Counted from the stretch's first letter, positions 19,591 through 29,262 are shown. The stretch is 64,000 nucleotides of DNA from Hallerella sp964397425 (GCA_964397425.1 CAYNID010000004.1:62001-126000), one strand, 5' to 3'. A program made the numbers and translations. The notes: a model not told the origin generated them from the sequence alone.

Positions 19591-19784
19591 TTTCCGGACA
19601 ATTACCATTGCCAACAAAGCAATGGTCTTAAAATTCTTTTTCAAACAAGCCCGGGCGTTGCGGGTGCGGCGTCTGAGCACCCGCTAGAAGGGGTAGCGGA
19701 TGATTCGACAGGCTCACCAACCTTTATACCGCTTTTAGCCTGGCGAAACAGAAGCGAGGGGGATTCCTCCCCCTCCATATACAA
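19591..19784. other. Gene-free spacer downstream of carB
   Basis: About 190 nt between the island edge and the carB terminator. It contains an 8-bp perfect hairpin at 19756-19775 (GAGGGGGA, loop TTCC, TCCCCCTC) without a T-run. No coding potential was recognised. Confidence 0.4.
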
Positions 19785-19810
19785 AAAGGACTGCATTTCC
19801 GCAGTCCTTT
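19785..19810 (-). terminator. Rho-independent terminator of carB
   Basis: A 10-bp perfect stem (19785-19794 with 19801-19810, 6-nt loop), followed on the minus strand by a T-rich stretch, 40 nt after the carB stop codon. Confidence 0.8.
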
Positions 19811-19849
19811 GAATGTTTGGGCCCCAATCGTTTCGATTAGGACGACACG

Positions 19850-22800
19850 CTACACTTCTTCAATCGTCGCGTGATACTCCTGCAACGACTTCACCGCACC
19901 GAGGCCATTCTTCGCGGCGGCGATGCCCTTGACCGTATTGTAGGCACCGGCAAGCGTGGTGATGTAAGGCACCTTGTACTTGATGGCGGCCTTGCGGATG
20001 GCACTTTCGTCCTGAATGGCGTCGCGCTTCGCCCACGGCGTGTTGATGATGAGGTTCACCTGCTTGTTCAAGATGATGTCGAGGACGTTCGGACGGCCTT
20101 CGGAAATCTTGTTCACGACTTCGCACTTCACACCGGCCTTCTCGTAGAACTTGGCGGTTCCTTCGGTGGCGTAAATTTTGAAGCCGAGCTTCTGGAATTC
20201 CTGGCCCACGGCGATGGCCTGTTCAGACAAGTTAACCTTGTCGGAGAGGCTGATGAGCACCGCACCTTCAGAAGGCAAGAGCGAGCCCGCAGCTTCCTGG
20301 CTTTTGTAATAAGCGAGGGCGTAGTCATCGGAGAGGCCGAGTACTTCGCCGGTGGAGCGCATTTCGGGACCGAGAACCGGGTCCACCTTCGGGAACTTGT
20401 CGAAGGGGAACACCGCTTCTTTCGCGCCGTGGTGGTTGAACTTCTTGTCTTTGAGCTTCAAGTCTTCGAGTTTTTCGCCGAGCATGAGTCGCGTGGCGAG
20501 GCGCGCCATCTGCGTGTTGCAAACCTTGGAAACGAGAGGTACCGTGCGGCTTGCGCGCGGATTCGCTTCGAGCACGAACACCTTGCCGTCTTCGATGGCA
20601 TACTGCATGTTCATGAGGCCGCAGACATGGAGCGCTTCCGCAATCTTGCGCGTGTATTCCTTGATGGTGGCCAAGTTTTCCTTGGTGATGGTCACCGGCG
20701 GAATGATGCAGGCGGAATCTCCGGAGTGGACACCGGCAAGTTCGACATGTTCCATCACGGACGGAATGTAAACGTGTTCGCCGTCAGAAAGGGCGTCGGC
20801 TTCACATTCGAGAGCGTTATGGAGGAAACGGTCGATAAGGAGCGGACGGTCCGGGGTCACGCCCACGGCCTTCGCCACGTATTCGCGGAGCATGTTCTCG
20901 TCGTAAATCACTTCCATGCCGCGCCCGCCGAGTACGAAGCTCGGACGGATCATCACCGGGTAGCCGCCGATCTGCTTGACGCACGCGAGGGCCTCGTCGA
21001 TGTTCGTCGCCATGCCGCTTTCGGGCATCGGAATTCCGAGGTTGTCCATCATCTTGCGGAACAGGTCGCGGTCTTCGGCGATGTCGATGGAGTCGATGCT
21101 CGTGCCGAGAATCTTCACACCTTCATCGGAGAGGGCGCGGGCGATGTTCAGCGGAGTCTGGCCGCCGAACTGCACGATGACGCCGGCGGGCTTTTCCTTG
21201 TGGTAAATCTGGAGAACGTCTTCGAGGCTGACCGGTTCGAAGTAGAGCTTGTCACTGGTATCGTAGTCGGTAGAGACCGTTTCGGGGTTGCAGTTCACCA
21301 TGATGGTTTCGTAACCCATTTCGCGGAGAGCCATTGCGGCGTGGCAACAGCAATAGTCGAATTCGATGCCTTGACCGATTCTGTTCGGGCCACCGCCCAA
21401 AATCATAATCTTCTTCGGGTTCGCGGAAGCGGTGGATTCGTCCTTCGCATTGTAAGTGCTGTAGTAGTAGAACTGATTTTCGACACCGCTCACCGGCACG
21501 GCACACCAGCCTTCGACAACGCCCAATTCCGTACGCTTCTTGCGCACGTCCTTTTCGCGTAGCCCAAGAATCTTTGCGATATACTTGTCGCTGAAGCCGT
21601 CCTTCTTGGCCTTGACGAGAAGGGCATCGGAAGGCATCATGCCCGGAGTCTTGAGCATTTCTTCTTCAAGTTCAACGAGTTCGCGCATCTGCTGCACGAA
21701 ATAGGCCTTTTCGTAGGTCACGGCGAAAATTTCTTCGTCGGTTGCACCCTTACGGAGGGCTTCGTACATCAGGAAGTGACGTTCGGAACTCGGAGTCTTG
21801 AGCATTTCAAGGAGTTCTTCTTTGCTCTTCTTGTTGAAGTCCTTGGCGAATCCCAAACCGGCACGGCCATTTTCAAGACCGCGGATAGCCTTTTGCAACG
21901 TTTCCTTGTACGTTTTGCCGATAGCCATGACTTCGCCCACGGCCTTCATCTGGGTGCCGAGGCAATCGTCCACTCCGCGGAACTTTTCGAATGCCCAGCG
22001 GGCGAACTTGAGCACAACATAATCACCGCTCGGGGTGTACTTTTCAAGGCTTCCATCGCGCCAGTAAGGGATCTGGTCTAGCGTAAGGCCCGCGGCAAGT
22101 TTTGCAGACACGAGGGCGATCGGGAATCCCGTCGCCTTGGACGCAAGAGCGGAAGAACGGCTTGTACGCGGATTGATTTCAATAATCACGACTCGGCCTG
22201 TTTTCGGGTCGTGCGCAAATTGTACGTTGGTGCCGCCGATCACGCCAATGCTTTCCACAATTTTAAAGGCATCGCGTTTGAGTCGTTCTTCAAGAGCCTT
22301 GTCGATGGTGAGGAAAGGCGCGGCGCAGAACGAGTCGCCGGTATGCACACCGACAGGGTCGATGTTTTCGATGAAGCAGATGGCAATCATCTGATTTTTG
22401 GAATCGCGGACCACTTCAACTTCGAGTTCTTCCCATCCGAGGATAGATTCTTCGATAAGGCACTGGTGCGTCATGGAAAGTTCAAGACCATTTGCGCAAA
22501 TCGTCCGAAGCTCCTCGACATTGTAGCAGAATCCGCCACCAGCTCCGCCCATGGTATAAGCCGGACGGACCACTACCGGATAGCCGATTTCAGAGACAAT
22601 TTTTTCGGCTTCTTCTACCGTATGACAAATGCCGCTGCGAGGCGTGTCAATGCCCAACTTTTGCATCGTCTCCTTGAAAATTTCCCGGTCTTCGCCGCGT
22701 TCAATGGCTTCGAGATTAACGCCAATCACCTTCACGCCATATTTGTCCAATACTCCCGCCTTGTTGAGCGCGCTGGCCAAATTCAATCCCGTCTGACCGC

Positions 22801-23068
22801 CCAAATTCGGAAGCAATGCGTCCGGGCGTTCCTTTTCAATGATTTGGGTGAGGCGTGCCACATTCAAAGGCTCTATGTAAGTCGCATCGGCCATCACCGG
22901 ATCTGTCATGATTGTCGCCGGATTTGAATTCACCAGAACGATTTTATATCCCTGTTCGCGCAAAGCTTTGCAAGCCTGCGTTCCGGAATAGTCGAATTCG
23001 CAAGCCTGACCGATAACAATCGGACCCGAACCGATAATCAAAACTTTATCGATACCATCAATCTTCAT
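19850..23068 (-). CDS. carB: Carbamoyl-phosphate synthase large subunit
   Basis: Makes carbamoyl phosphate from bicarbonate, ammonia (from the glutaminase subunit) and two ATP, for pyrimidine and arginine synthesis. About 1072 residues, the normal length. The two homologous halves each show an ATP-grasp unit: LIIGSGPIVIGQACEFDYSG and EINPRTSRSSAL in the first, ILGGGPNRIGQGIEFDYCC and EANPRASRTVPLVS in the second. The C-terminal MGS-like regulatory domain follows. ATG 23068 is chosen over 23080 because GGGAG lies 6 nt before it. The small subunit gene carA is not adjacent. Confidence 0.97.
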   Translation of the reverse strand: MKIDGIDKVLIIGSGPIVIGQACEFDYSGTQACKALREQGYKIVLVNSNPATIMTDPVMADATYIEPLNVARLTQIIEKERPDALLPNLGGQTGLNLASALNKAGVLDKYGVKVIGVNLEAIERGEDREIFKETMQKLGIDTPRSGICHTVEEAEKIVSEIGYPVVVRPAYTMGGAGGGFCYNVEELRTICANGLELSMTHQCLIEESILGWEELEVEVVRDSKNQMIAICFIENIDPVGVHTGDSFCAAPFLTIDKALEERLKRDAFKIVESIGVIGGTNVQFAHDPKTGRVVIIEINPRTSRSSALASKATGFPIALVSAKLAAGLTLDQIPYWRDGSLEKYTPSGDYVVLKFARWAFEKFRGVDDCLGTQMKAVGEVMAIGKTYKETLQKAIRGLENGRAGLGFAKDFNKKSKEELLEMLKTPSSERHFLMYEALRKGATDEEIFAVTYEKAYFVQQMRELVELEEEMLKTPGMMPSDALLVKAKKDGFSDKYIAKILGLREKDVRKKRTELGVVEGWCAVPVSGVENQFYYYSTYNAKDESTASANPKKIMILGGGPNRIGQGIEFDYCCCHAAMALREMGYETIMVNCNPETVSTDYDTSDKLYFEPVSLEDVLQIYHKEKPAGVIVQFGGQTPLNIARALSDEGVKILGTSIDSIDIAEDRDLFRKMMDNLGIPMPESGMATNIDEALACVKQIGGYPVMIRPSFVLGGRGMEVIYDENMLREYVAKAVGVTPDRPLLIDRFLHNALECEADALSDGEHVYIPSVMEHVELAGVHSGDSACIIPPVTITKENLATIKEYTRKIAEALHVCGLMNMQYAIEDGKVFVLEANPRASRTVPLVSKVCNTQMARLATRLMLGEKLEDLKLKDKKFNHHGAKEAVFPFDKFPKVDPVLGPEMRSTGEVLGLSDDYALAYYKSQEAAGSLLPSEGAVLISLSDKVNLSEQAIAVGQEFQKLGFKIYATEGTAKFYEKAGVKCEVVNKISEGRPNVLDIILNKQVNLIINTPWAKRDAIQDESAIRKAAIKYKVPYITTLAGAYNTVKGIAAAKNGLGAVKSLQEYHATIEEV

Positions 23069-23322
23069 ACTGTCTCCCATGAATGTTTAAATCGAAATAA
23101 AAAAAATGCCGGGCCAAAAAGTCCGACAAACCAAAAACAAAAGCAAAACAAAAAGAAGAAATCCAAAATCCTGCGGAGAATGTCTTGCCGCAGAAAAGTC
23201 CGTATCCGTTTGTCGCGTTCGAAATCTTCATTCCATTTTGCCAAAAGCTTAAACTTGGCACAATATAGACAAAATCAAATCAATTTTAAATGGATAAATG
23301 CGAAATTTTTCCATTTCGACCC
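23069..23322. other. carB upstream region
   Basis: Non-coding. It holds the carB leader and probably its promoter: a TATATT-like -10 reads leftward near 23268. No conserved leader structure or attenuator was recognised. Confidence 0.4.
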
Positions 23323-23324
23323 AT

Positions 23325-23356
23325 AAAAAAGCCTCCCGGAGAAATCGGGAAGCTTT
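23325..23356 (-). terminator. Terminator of the xylanase gene
   Basis: Near-perfect 10-bp stem (23329-23338 with 23346-23355) followed on the minus strand by TTTTTT, 26 nt after the xylanase stop codon. Confidence 0.8.
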
Positions 23357-23381
23357 AAAACCGAAGGCAATCCTTTGAATT

Positions 23382-25253
23382 TTAACGGCGGACAAAAAGT
23401 TTTTCCATCTGCATTCCAGAAGCCGAAGAAATCCGCGCCACATACAGACCGTCGGGGACTCCCTTCAACGCGACAGAACCGGCCACATTTGCCGCCCGGA
23501 AAACGGACCGTCCTTGCATATCGAACAGCACGACATTGACCGATGCGGCTCCATTCACATAAAGATTGCCGCCACTGACACGGACTCCGAGCTTTGAACC
23601 GGCAGCCACCGTCCGGATTGAAGCTAAATCATCCGGGCAGCCGACCGCTTCAATTTTCGCCACGTAAATACCCGAATTATTGCTGTTGAACGTCAGCTGC
23701 GTCGGAGAAGCGGACGAATCGCGGACACTTTGCAAATCGACAGTCGTTTCACTCCAAGAGTCGGCATTCGCCGGGCGACCATACTGCAAACTGAACCACG
23801 GCGAATTCACTCCGACGTTCACATAATTCAATTCGGATTTGCCCTGCATCGTGATAATCAGATTTTCACATTTTGAAAGCACGCCTTTGGCGACAGCATC
23901 AGCCGGGAGCGTATAAATTGCATGCTGGTATCCGCAGTCGCTTTGATCACATCCGGCCAAGGGGACATCCATGTAGTTCGACCCATTTTGCGAAACAAAT
24001 GTCGCCGTCTGAAATGTCGCATTATCATCAACACTCCAAGCGCCACGCGATTCAGAACCTGCGACAGAATAATCCACGATGACAAAAGTTCCCTTGCCAA
24101 ATGTCGTCGATCCGCTTTCCCATTCCACGGGATCTACGCTACCCGCCGCCGTCACCGTCGAAGCGTCATGCGCTTTGAAAGATGCGACAAGGCTATCGTA
24201 AGCGGGCTTTTTTACAAAACTAGAATCGAAAATCAATCCATTGTATTTCCCCTGATCCTTGAGCCAGCTGTATTTGTCCGAAAATCCCCAGACGACAAAA
24301 GCTTCCATGTTGTCGGATTCCAGGAACAAGTCCATAAATTGGCGGTAAAGATGCCCTTGCGCTTCGTAATCCGCTTGAGAAATGGTCTTTCCCGAAGCAA
24401 AGCCGATGTCCAATTCCGTGATTTGCAACGTCATGCCCAAACTTTTGAGCTTAGACGCAAAGGTGCGGATATTTGCCGGCGTACTGGTATGCGTGTTCTC
24501 GATATGCGTTTGCGTACCAATCCCCGTAATATAAATCCCCTTTTCTTTCAAACGGACCGCTATTGAATCGTAGGCGAACTGGGCTTTGGAACCGCTGCCC
24601 ATTCCCCATTCCAGCGCATAATCGTTATAATAAAGTTTGGCGTCCGGGTCCGCTTTGTGCGCCCAAACGAAAGCGGAATCGATAAAATCCCGTCCGATGT
24701 ATTCATACCAGACAGAATTGGTCGAACGCCATCCATGCGTTGAATTGTCATCAATCGCTTCATTCACCACATCCCATTCCCGAATTTGACCTTTGTAATG
24801 CCCCACGACCGAATCAATATGCGTTTTCAAAACCTTCAAAAGCGTATCGCGTGCGCTGCCCCCCGCACTTTGGACGGATTCTGCCAAAGTCCGCACCCAA
24901 CCGGGGACTTGGCTATGCCAAGCGAGAGCGTGTCCGCGGACTTGCATTCCGTTCGCCGCCGCGTAAGCCATCAATTTGTCCCCTTTGGTAAAGTTGAAGT
25001 TTCCTCGGCTGGGTTCCGTTGCATCAAACTTCATTTCATTTTCGGCAACGACCATGTTGAATTCAGATTTGTGCGTGGATTCGTAAACGCTGGCGTCACT
25101 TCCCAATCCGTTGTTGAACCATTCGGTATTCAAGATGGAACCGACGAATCGGCCCCGGGCGGAAGCGAGTTCGCTGAGCGTACTATCCGCAGCAAAAGAT
25201 TCCATGGAAAAAAGAGTGATTCCCAAAAGAGCCAGGCGGGCGATATTTTTCAT
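23382..25253 (-). CDS. GH10 endo-1,4-beta-xylanase, secreted
   Basis: Hydrolyses xylan backbones outside the cell. Residues 1-21 form a signal peptide (MKNIARLALLGITLFSMESFA). The GH10 barrel spans ~25-365, with the acid/base E165 in WDVVNEA and the nucleophile E280 in ITELDIG; HALAWHSQVPGW and YYNDYALE are further GH10 signatures. Residues ~385-540 look like a carbohydrate-binding beta-sandwich, with a W/C-rich part (CDQSDCGYQHAIY ... GNSGIYVAKIEAVGC-like, CBM6-type). The end (VLFDMQGRSVFRAAN ... DGLYVARISS) matches the sorting-like domain of the cellulase and GLUG protein. AGGAT precedes the ATG. It is monocistronic, with its own terminator. Confidence 0.93.
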   Translation of the reverse strand: MKNIARLALLGITLFSMESFAADSTLSELASARGRFVGSILNTEWFNNGLGSDASVYESTHKSEFNMVVAENEMKFDATEPSRGNFNFTKGDKLMAYAAANGMQVRGHALAWHSQVPGWVRTLAESVQSAGGSARDTLLKVLKTHIDSVVGHYKGQIREWDVVNEAIDDNSTHGWRSTNSVWYEYIGRDFIDSAFVWAHKADPDAKLYYNDYALEWGMGSGSKAQFAYDSIAVRLKEKGIYITGIGTQTHIENTHTSTPANIRTFASKLKSLGMTLQITELDIGFASGKTISQADYEAQGHLYRQFMDLFLESDNMEAFVVWGFSDKYSWLKDQGKYNGLIFDSSFVKKPAYDSLVASFKAHDASTVTAAGSVDPVEWESGSTTFGKGTFVIVDYSVAGSESRGAWSVDDNATFQTATFVSQNGSNYMDVPLAGCDQSDCGYQHAIYTLPADAVAKGVLSKCENLIITMQGKSELNYVNVGVNSPWFSLQYGRPANADSWSETTVDLQSVRDSSASPTQLTFNSNNSGIYVAKIEAVGCPDDLASIRTVAAGSKLGVRVSGGNLYVNGAASVNVVLFDMQGRSVFRAANVAGSVALKGVPDGLYVARISSASGMQMEKLFVRR

Positions 25254-25395
25254 TTTTATCCTATCGGGATGATGGTGAATGCATTTCTTTAGAAATGTAT
25301 TCTTTTTGCACGTCCCATAGGCAAAATCTCCCCAAAAATTTGTTGTAAAAGTTTACAACGTTCAATTGAGCGGAAATTCAAAAGTGCGATATTCT

Positions 25396-25974
25396 TCACA
25401 AAACATCATCTGCCGAGCTTTCCACTTTTTCATGATTGGAAAATTCATATTCCAAACTGAGAAATCCCTCATTTAGCCTCATTGCGCTCGCCCTCAAAAA
25501 AACAAACGTTAGATCTTCCGGCAACGAGGAACCGTCTTCGTAAGACCATCGAGACCACAGTATCCGCCGCTCGTTCCTCAACTCGGACATCCAAAGTTCC
25601 GGCGTTGTAAAGCGGCCCATCAAAGAATCCTTTCGCAAACAATCCCCATACTTTTTCGCCAACGCTTCTTCTTTGATGAAAAAAGCGCCTTTTAATTCAA
25701 TCCCTGTGTCCCCCGTTTTTATTCCCCCTCCCTGCGCCTTGATATAATGCAGGCCTTCCTTGGCATCAATCCAGGCGAAATAACGTTCAAAATCAGGATG
25801 TTTTTTCGCCGGCCAGATTTCATAAATTCCTTCTTCAATTTTCTCTGGTTCCTTGCCATTGCAGGCTTTTTTCACCTGAGAATAGGTCATTCCCATCGAA
25901 AGTCCAAATGGACCGGCAAATGCCGCTGTGGACAAAATGGCAACGCAAAAAACGAAACGCATGATTTGACGCAT
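25396..25974 (-). CDS. Exported hypothetical protein
   Basis: 192 residues; GGAG lies 6 nt before ATG 25974. The N-terminus (MRQIMRFVFCVAILSTAAFAG) is a signal peptide. The mature start GPFGLSMGMTYSQVKKAC resembles small exported proteins with an FGLxMGM opening, of unknown function. There is one further cysteine (C in YGDCLRKD), which may pair with the first. Family unknown. It is a single gene between the xylanase and a repeat-rich gap. Confidence 0.65.
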   Translation of the reverse strand: MRQIMRFVFCVAILSTAAFAGPFGLSMGMTYSQVKKACNGKEPEKIEEGIYEIWPAKKHPDFERYFAWIDAKEGLHYIKAQGGGIKTGDTGIELKGAFFIKEEALAKKYGDCLRKDSLMGRFTTPELWMSELRNERRILWSRWSYEDGSSLPEDLTFVFLRASAMRLNEGFLSLEYEFSNHEKVESSADDVL

Positions 25975-26074
25975 AATAGCTCCTTAAAAAATCCACAGAA
26001 TCAACACACTGCTTTAAATATACTTTCGGATATCGTCAAAAGTTTTTCTTGCAAGAAAATATGTTTCCTTCCAC

Positions 26075-26190
26075 AAAAACGGCTCGCCTTTGCCGCCGAA
26101 ACCGTGCAAAACTCGCCAAATAGCAGAAAAGGCTTCCCGTGCGAATCCCATCAAAAAGAGTTTCCCGTCCACAGCCCAATTTCTAATTCC
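26075..26190 (+). repeat. Interspersed intergenic repeat, copy A
   Basis: Aligns over its length with copies B and C. Shared words in order: AAAACGGCT, AAACCGTGCAAAA, AGCAGAAAAGGCTTCCCGT, GTTTCCCGT, CACAGC, CCAATT. An AT-rich simple-sequence tail follows. Confidence 0.7.
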
Positions 26191-26256
26191 TAATTTCTCA
26201 TTACCAATTACTACTCCCTCTTCCCTAATCCCTCATACTGCATTCCTCATTCCACG

Positions 26257-26370
26257 AAAACGGCTTGTCTGCACAGTCCAAACCGTACAAAATTCAACCA
26301 ATTCGCAGAAAAGGCTCCCCGTAAAAACCCCTCCAAAGAAAGTTTCCTGTTCGCGGCTCCAATTCCGCAT
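26257..26370 (+). repeat. Interspersed intergenic repeat, copy B
   Basis: Same order of blocks as copy A (AAAACGGCTT, CCAAACCGTACAAAATTCA, CGCAGAAAAGGCTCCCCGT, AGTTTCCTGTT, GCTCCAATTCC), in the same orientation and 180 bp downstream of it. Confidence 0.7.
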
Positions 26371-26473
26371 TCCGAATTACGAATTCCGAATTACACATTC
26401 CACTCTTCACACTTCAAACTCCCAATACCCAATTCCTCATTCCTAATTTCTAATTCCTCATTATGAACACCCC

Positions 26474-28126
26474 CTAAACTTCCTTTTTGAAATCATAGAC
26501 CAAACGGAATTTTCCTGAGGAGTCCAATTTTTCAAAGTCGTCAGAAATCCGCCGCATGATTAAGCCCACATTTTCGTCTCCGGCATTCGTCAACAAGACC
26601 AGATGTTGTCGGTCAGAAAATTTGGTGTGGACATCCACGGTCCGGATGTTTTTTCGAATCGCCACTTCCAACGCTTCAAAAGAAGTCCGCGCGTCTTGGC
26701 GGGAAATTTTTCCGCTGTTCCCCTCCGCAGAAATCACGATGAGTTCAAACGAACTTTTATACCGGCGTTCCAATTGTTTTGTGTAGGCGAAAATTTGACG
26801 AAATTCTTCTGGTGATATGGAGAAGGCGCCCAAAGAATTTTCATTTTGCTGCAAATTTTCAACAAACAACGCGATATCGTTGGAAACGGCACGGCTCATG
26901 GATGCCAAATTATGCGTGCGATCTTCTAAAGAGATGTCGAGCATTCCCTTGTCGAGAAGTCCGATAAAGACATCCAAATATTCTGGGTCAAATTGCGTTC
27001 CCCGGCCAAGCAGCAACTGCTCGCGAATCGTCTTTTTGTCCAGCGCTTTGCGGTAAACCCGGTCTGAGTTCATCGCATCATAAGCGTCGGCAATCGCCAC
27101 GATTCTGCCATACGGTGGAATCTCCCTGCCCTTCGTCCCATTCGGATATCCCGTTCCGTCAAACCGTTCGTGATGTCCGCCGGCAACCGCCGCCGCTTCG
27201 GGCAGAATCGCCAAATCTTTCAATATTTCAGCACCGACAACGGCATGGGATTTGATAACGTTGAATTCCACATCCGTCAGTTCTCCGGGTTTATTTAAAA
27301 TAGAATCGGGAATGCCAATTTTTCCGATATCGTGCAGGAGCGCATCACAACGCAACGCTTCAACTTCCTTGTCGCCAAATCCCAAAGCCCTCGCCAGACG
27401 CACCGAATAGACAGAAACACGGAAAGAATGTCCATTGGTGTATTTGTCTTTGGCGTCTATCGTTTGCGCCAGAGTGTCCATGATGCGAACGGTCACATTC
27501 GCCAGTTCTTCGTTCCGTTTGGCTTCTTCAATTTTCGTCATGGCTTCGTGAAGCCGGTTGCTGTGGCTTTTCATCGTTTTCACGACAATTTTCAGTACAA
27601 CATAACAGGCGACAACGATGGCGAACGTGATGATGATTTCCGAAAGAATTTCTTGATTATACGCAGGATCCGCAGACCGGGCCGCAACCGCGATAGCAAG
27701 ACCGACAAGACTTGCAGCAAGGCTCCACTCCAACAGTTTTTCATCTTCGTAAAGGATGCTCAAAATCATGGGAATCAAGAATACGGCGAACACGATTGTG
27801 AACGGGTAATGAAAAAAAGCCACGCTGGCGCAAATCAGCTCCATCGCAAGCAAGAGCGTTACTTTCTGAACGCGCACATTGGCAAAACAGCGGACAATCA
27901 ACTGCCCGGCCACCAAAACGCCCACATTGAACACCGTTGCCAAAAAGAAACGCGGCCACAGTTCCCCGGCGACCATCCCAGAAGCGTCCCCTTGCAAACC
28001 AGCCGCATAAAGAGCCGCCACATTCAGCACGTCAAAGATGAAAATCAAGACTACCAGAACCAATTGAGTCGTTGCAACAATGCGCCGCCAACGCCCGTAG
28101 TCCATTTCGGCATCAAATTCATTCAT
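26474..28126 (-). CDS. Membrane HD-GYP protein with C-terminal GGDEF-like domain
   Basis: Predicted cyclic-di-GMP phosphodiesterase. From ATG 28126 (AGGTG upstream) about 550 residues. Six to seven membrane helices span ~14-185. A short coiled linker leads to an HD-GYP domain (~215-385) with the metal motif LLHDIGKIGIP (H265, D266) and HHERFDGTGYP at 318-328. The last ~115 residues (FELIVISAEG ... IRTVDVHTKFSDRQHLVLLT ... IMRRISDDF) have the spacing of a GGDEF fold, without the GGDEF signature, so probably a non-catalytic domain. The N-terminal membrane part looks like a sensory input region. The gene stands alone, with repeats downstream and the tRNA-Pro unit upstream. Confidence 0.85.
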   Translation of the reverse strand: MNEFDAEMDYGRWRRIVATTQLVLVVLIFIFDVLNVAALYAAGLQGDASGMVAGELWPRFFLATVFNVGVLVAGQLIVRCFANVRVQKVTLLLAMELICASVAFFHYPFTIVFAVFLIPMILSILYEDEKLLEWSLAASLVGLAIAVAARSADPAYNQEILSEIIITFAIVVACYVVLKIVVKTMKSHSNRLHEAMTKIEEAKRNEELANVTVRIMDTLAQTIDAKDKYTNGHSFRVSVYSVRLARALGFGDKEVEALRCDALLHDIGKIGIPDSILNKPGELTDVEFNVIKSHAVVGAEILKDLAILPEAAAVAGGHHERFDGTGYPNGTKGREIPPYGRIVAIADAYDAMNSDRVYRKALDKKTIREQLLLGRGTQFDPEYLDVFIGLLDKGMLDISLEDRTHNLASMSRAVSNDIALFVENLQQNENSLGAFSISPEEFRQIFAYTKQLERRYKSSFELIVISAEGNSGKISRQDARTSFEALEVAIRKNIRTVDVHTKFSDRQHLVLLTNAGDENVGLIMRRISDDFEKLDSSGKFRLVYDFKKEV

Positions 28127-28225
28127 GCACATCACCTGACATTTCTATCCACAACCGTCAATCCGTTCAAGACTGACTTTTCCAAAATACACTAAAATGT
28201 AAAAATTGCAATACATTTTCATTCC

Positions 28226-28258
28226 ATAAAAAAAGGCCCCGAATCATTCGGAAGCCTT
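28226..28258 (-). terminator. Terminator of tRNA-Pro
   Basis: On the minus strand an inverted repeat (28233-28244 with 28246-28258, with G-U pairs) directly follows the tRNA 3' end and is followed by a run of seven T. Confidence 0.75.
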
Positions 28259-28259
28259 A

Positions 28260-28333
28260 TCGGGCTGATTGGATTCGAACCAACGACCTCTTGAACCCCA
28301 TTCAAGCGCTCTACCAGACTGAGCTACAGCCCG
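28260..28333 (-). tRNA. tRNA-Pro (anticodon GGG)
   Basis: A 74-nt cloverleaf. The acceptor stem CGGGCTG pairs with CAGCCCG; the anticodon stem CTTGA/TCAAG encloses loop ATGGGGT, giving GGG; the T-arm GGTTCGAATCC is canonical. The discriminator is A and no CCA is encoded. Confidence 0.95.
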
Positions 28334-28396
28334 CAACTTTTGCAAGCGTCCCAAATTTACATAAACTTGGTGAATTTTGCAAGTTGCCGTCCCATT

Positions 28397-29113
28397 TTAT
28401 TTCCAATAACCGATGACCAGCACTTCCGGTGTCGCCTTCGGATGCGTTTTGCTCTTGAATGCGACTATTTTAGACAGGCTTTTTTGCTTGGATTGCGCCC
28501 CGCGGACAAGCCCTTGCGCGCGCAAGGTGATTTTCAGACCGGGAACTTTGCCGCCCTCTTTCACAGAAGCGGGATTTTCCACGTCCAATCCGACTTTTTT
28601 CGCCACCATGGAAAACTCCCCGGCGCATTCTTTGGAAAGTTCCAAATCCGGACGGGTCTTTTGATCGGCAGCCCACACGTAAAATTGCCATTCGCGTTTT
28701 TCGCCCGGCTGATAATAGCCCGCGTCGAACATCTTTTCGCTGAAAAGGAACGGCGCTTTGACAACGCCACGGAAAACCGTCGGGTGCGGCGTTCCATCGG
28801 GTTCCACAAGGACGACGACATTTTCAAAAAGGCCTTCCATCGCTTCGGTCGAAAAGTCGAATTCGACATTCACCGGCTCCCGCGGTTCTGCGGAGCGGGT
28901 AAACTGGAATCGGGAGCATCCGGTTCCCTGGCAAAGGGCGCTTTCGATTTTCAACGTTTTCGAAGATACGTTTGCGCCGCCGAGTTTTACGTGGCGAACG
29001 TCGCCCTGAGAAATTTCACCCAATTCATACGGTTCGGGGACAAATCGAACCGTTTCGTCTGCGAAAGCGGCTGCGGCAAGAAGCAGTGCAAAGATCAAAT
29101 GCGGATGTTTCAT
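28397..29113 (-). CDS. Exported DUF1573-like protein
   Basis: About 238 residues from ATG 29113, which has AAAGGA upstream and opens a signal peptide (MKHPHLIFALLLAAAAFA). A longer frame to 29251 lacks a signal peptide and is not preferred. The pattern ELGEISQGDVRHVKL followed by LKIESALCQGTGCS recalls DUF1573 domains (Ig-like, F/L-G-x-I-x-x-G ... C-x-C), which occur in exported proteins of Bacteroidetes and relatives. Function unknown. It is divergent from the PPi-PFK gene. Confidence 0.65.
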   Translation of the reverse strand: MKHPHLIFALLLAAAAFADETVRFVPEPYELGEISQGDVRHVKLGGANVSSKTLKIESALCQGTGCSRFQFTRSAEPREPVNVEFDFSTEAMEGLFENVVVLVEPDGTPHPTVFRGVVKAPFLFSEKMFDAGYYQPGEKREWQFYVWAADQKTRPDLELSKECAGEFSMVAKKVGLDVENPASVKEGGKVPGLKITLRAQGLVRGAQSKQKSLSKIVAFKSKTHPKATPEVLVIGYWK

Positions 29114-29262
29114 ATCAATCCTTTGGGAATGTTCCAAACCATTGAATTTTTCTAATGAATATAAGAAATTCCTTTCTGGATTTTTTTGAATCCGAAATTC
29201 GGAAAAGCTTCGACTGCATTGGAACAAGTTCATTCCTTCAACGCCATTCATTGGATTTTCTG

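Larger units (their letters stand above)
25975..26473. other. Intergenic gap filled with repeats
   Basis: About 500 nt without a supported gene. It contains two copies of the ~115-bp interspersed repeat (listed separately), each followed by degenerate tandem runs of short words such as AATTCC, TAATTTC and CATTCC. Reading frames here are by-products of the repeats. Confidence 0.7.

Noticed and set aside
19871..21562. 563-residue open frame antisense to carB
   Set aside because: Produced by codon bias of the conserved carB gene; composition (His/Val/Arg-rich) is not protein-like.
26075..26460. CRISPR array
   Set aside because: The repeats are ~115 bp, only two in tandem, with degenerate simple-sequence tails instead of equal-length unique spacers.
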